Below are positions 5,615 through 6,891 of a stretch of 6,891 bases of DNA, one piece after another. Source of the stretch: Acidimicrobiaceae bacterium (lineage in GTDB: Bacteria > Actinomycetota > Acidimicrobiia > Acidimicrobiales > UBA8190). Position 1 is the stretch's first letter. Every line of letters starts with the position of its first letter. A program made the translations under genes and the position numbers. The notes under the pieces are model-generated. The model was given only the letters and a program-made list of their open reading frames with translations, was not told where the DNA came from and made no database searches. The stretch covers positions 8,136 to 15,026 of the forward strand of contig PKWD01000414.1 in assembly GCA_003131945.1 (NCBI GenBank), read 5' to 3'.

Positions 5615-6508
5615 TTATGCAGCTTGCAGGTGACGGCGAGCGCAGCGTAGCTCCCACTCGATCGGCGAGACATTGCCGAGCGTGGAGTGCCGACGCAGGG
5701 CGTTGTAGTGGTTGATCCAGGCGATGATCGCCCGGCGGGCCTCGGCCCTCGTGGCGAAGCGGTAGCGACTGATGAGTTCTCGTTTGAGCGTCGCCCAGAA
5801 GCTCTCCGCCACGGCGTTGTCGTGGGACGAGCCGATCCGTCCGACGGACTGGACGACGTGATGCTTGTCGCACAGCGCCCGGAAGTCCTTGCCCATGTAC
5901 TGTGCGCCGCGGTCGTGGTGGAACACCATCCCGGCCACGTCGCCGCCCCGAGTGTCGATGGCCATCTCGAGGGCCCCGCCCACGAGCTCCCAGGGCATCC
6001 GCTCGCCCATGGCGTAGCCCACGACACGGCGCGAGCCCAGATCGAGAACGTCAGCCAGGTACAGCCAGCCCTCGTCGGTTCCGATGTAGGTGATGTCGCC
6101 GCAGGTCCGCTCGCCGGGCTCGCCCACGGTGAAGTCCCGCTTGACGAGGTCGGGCAGTGGCGGGGCGCTCACGTCGGGGATGGTGGTGCGGACCTTGCGC
6201 CGCCGGCCGTCGGTGGCGTAGATGCCGTTCTCGGCCATGAGCCGCTCGACGCGCTTGTGGTTGGCGCAGAAGCCCCGGGCGGCCAGCTCGGCGGTCATCC
6301 TCGGGGACCCGTAGGTGTCGTCGAGATCGTCGTGGACCTTGTACATCTCGTTGACGAGCAGGGCCTCGTCCCACTCGGCCTCGGTGGGCGCCGCGGAGCG
6401 GGCCAACCAGCCGTAGTAGGCCGAGGTGGAGACCTCGGCCGCCGAGCAAGCCGCGTCGATCGGGAACCCTTCGGCCTTCATGGCGGAGACGTGTCGGTAG
6501 CGGCTCAC
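5615..6508 (-). CDS. IS3-family transposase catalytic subunit (OrfB, DDE)
   Basis: This 297-residue protein carries out strand cleavage and transfer for the IS3 element. The N-terminal HTH_21-like region (about 44-100, YGSPRMTAELAARG at 66-79) precedes the rve catalytic core. The triad is D138 in GDITYIGT, D199 in FHHDRGAQY and E235 in NAVAESFWATLKRE, giving the D-D(35)-E spacing of the family. HYNALRRHSTLG (267-278) and SPIEWE (281-286) close the domain. It starts with GTG at 6508, overlapping the orfA stop by 4 bases (GTGA). It could be made by coupled translation or as an OrfAB fusion by -1 frameshifting. The orfB frame stays open a little upstream of the GTG, but no A6G slippery run is present nearby. 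All key residues are intact. Confidence 0.95.
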   Translation of the reverse strand: MSRYRHVSAMKAEGFPIDAACSAAEVSTSAYYGWLARSAAPTEAEWDEALLVNEMYKVHDDLDDTYGSPRMTAELAARGFCANHKRVERLMAENGIYATDGRRRKVRTTIPDVSAPPLPDLVKRDFTVGEPGERTCGDITYIGTDEGWLYLADVLDLGSRRVVGYAMGERMPWELVGGALEMAIDTRGGDVAGMVFHHDRGAQYMGKDFRALCDKHHVVQSVGRIGSSHDNAVAESFWATLKRELISRYRFATRAEARRAIIAWINHYNALRRHSTLGNVSPIEWELRCARRHLQAA

Positions 6509-6825
6509 CGATCCAACTCCTTCACCCAGAAGGCCACACTTCGTTTGAGCAGGTCGCGCTCCATGGTCAGGCGCTTCACCTCCCGGCGAAGCTGCGCGTT
6601 CTCCTCGCGCATCTCGGTCGTCGTCCCCTCGCGCTCGCCTCGGTCGATGCGCTCCTGTCGGACCCAGTTCCCGAGCGTCTGCTCGATCACCCCGAGCTCT
6701 CGGGCCACATCGGCCACTGTGCGGTGCTGGTCGATGACCAGGGCCGCAGCGTCCCGGCGGAACTCCTTCGGATACCGACCTCGCCGGCGGGCCGGCGTCG
6801 GCTTCTCATCGGTCACTGTTGGCAT
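6505..6825 (-). CDS. IS3-family OrfA DNA-binding protein
   Basis: This is a 106-residue protein with a helix-turn-helix (about 18-60: YPKEFRRDAAALVID, then VADVARELGV and LGNWVRQ) that binds the element ends. A leucine-zipper coiled coil follows (about 70-100: EMREENAQLRREVKRL, then ERDLLKRSVAFW) for oligomerisation with OrfB. The ATG at 6825 is supported by a strong AGGAGG (6836-6831) 5 bases upstream. The terminal repeat lies only about 18 bases further out. Length and layout are normal for IS3. Confidence 0.95.
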   Translation of the reverse strand: MPTVTDEKPTPARRRGRYPKEFRRDAAALVIDQHRTVADVARELGVIEQTLGNWVRQERIDRGEREGTTTEMREENAQLRREVKRLTMERDLLKRSVAFWVKELDR

Positions 6826-6830
6826 GACTA

Positions 6831-6836
6831 CCTCCT
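6831..6836 (-). promoter_or_regulatory. Ribosome binding site of IS3 orfA
   Basis: AGGAGG on the minus strand sits 5 bases before the ATG at 6825. It is a near-perfect Shine-Dalgarno site and confirms the start. Confidence 0.8.
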
Positions 6837-6843
6837 ATTCGAG

Positions 6844-6869
6844 GTATCCGGCCAACGGGGGGATGGTCA
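6844..6869. repeat. Terminal inverted repeat, orfA-side end of the IS3 element
   Basis: On the minus strand it reads TGACCATCCCCCCGT and onward, the partner of 5585-5610. The 22 bases outside it, up to the window edge, are too short to identify. They do not obviously continue istA. Confidence 0.75.
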
Positions 6870-6891
6870 GACCCCCGAAATGATGACTCAG

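Larger units (their letters stand above)
5585..6869 (-). mobile_element. Complete IS3-family insertion sequence
   Basis: The element is about 1285 bases, normal for IS3. It has overlapping orfA and orfB, both intact, bounded by imperfect 26-base terminal inverted repeats that begin with TG. No direct repeat of 3-4 bases flanks the ends (ACTG on one side, GACC on the other). It therefore did not simply insert here and stay; a flanking deletion or recombination probably followed. Confidence 0.85.

Noticed and set aside
5687..6883. Plus-strand open frame of 398 codons across the IS3 element
   Set aside because: It is antisense to orfA and orfB, which have intact HTH and DDE motifs. Long antisense frames are common in high-GC DNA.
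1..6891. CRISPR array, tRNA or rRNA genes
   Set aside because: No regularly spaced direct repeats, cloverleaf-like segments or conserved rRNA blocks were seen on either strand.

Overview
This is high-GC bacterial DNA, most likely actinobacterial. The evidence is C/G-rich third codon positions, GTG starts, and transposases of types common in Actinobacteria. No rRNA, tRNA or housekeeping gene is present to fix the taxon. The window reads as an accessory island: a compact minus-strand operon of nucleotide- and DNA-base-processing enzymes on the left, and a pile-up of mobile-element remnants plus one intact insertion sequence on the right.

Left part, 1-2628, minus strand. Three genes are translationally coupled. 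Transcription order is: (a) a thymidylate-synthase-fold enzyme (2628-1681) whose base-reading Asn is replaced by Asp, as in phage dCMP hydroxymethylase; (b) three bases later, a MUG/UDG-like protein with a GINPS motif (1677-889); (c) overlapping by 4 bases (GTGA), a third gene that starts with GTG at 892 and stays open for 297 codons to the window edge. From remembered motifs I place (c) in the alpha-glutamyl/putrescinyl-thymine pyrophosphorylase-like (aGPT-Pplase, amino-acid:DNA transferase) superfamily. Together they suggest a system that makes and processes a modified pyrimidine, possibly in DNA. The chemistry is inference, and the operon continues past the left edge.

Middle, 2629-3601. 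A 5' leader precedes the operon. Next come a short plus-strand ORF or gene remnant (2748-2903) and a convergent 128-residue conserved-looking hypothetical protein (3290-2904). About 310 bases follow with no convincing gene.

Right part, 3602-6891. An rve-type transposase has lost its N terminus and probably its first catalytic Asp (4186-3602). An IS21-family remnant follows, with an intact istB (5009-4254) and only the 3' part of istA (5584-5023), which also carries a one-base frameshift. A complete IS3-family element (5585-6869) abuts the istA remnant; both its ORFs, its DDE triad and its terminal inverted repeats are intact. The order of events appears to be: older transposase remnant and IS21 copy, then the IS3 insertion or rearrangement that cut istA.
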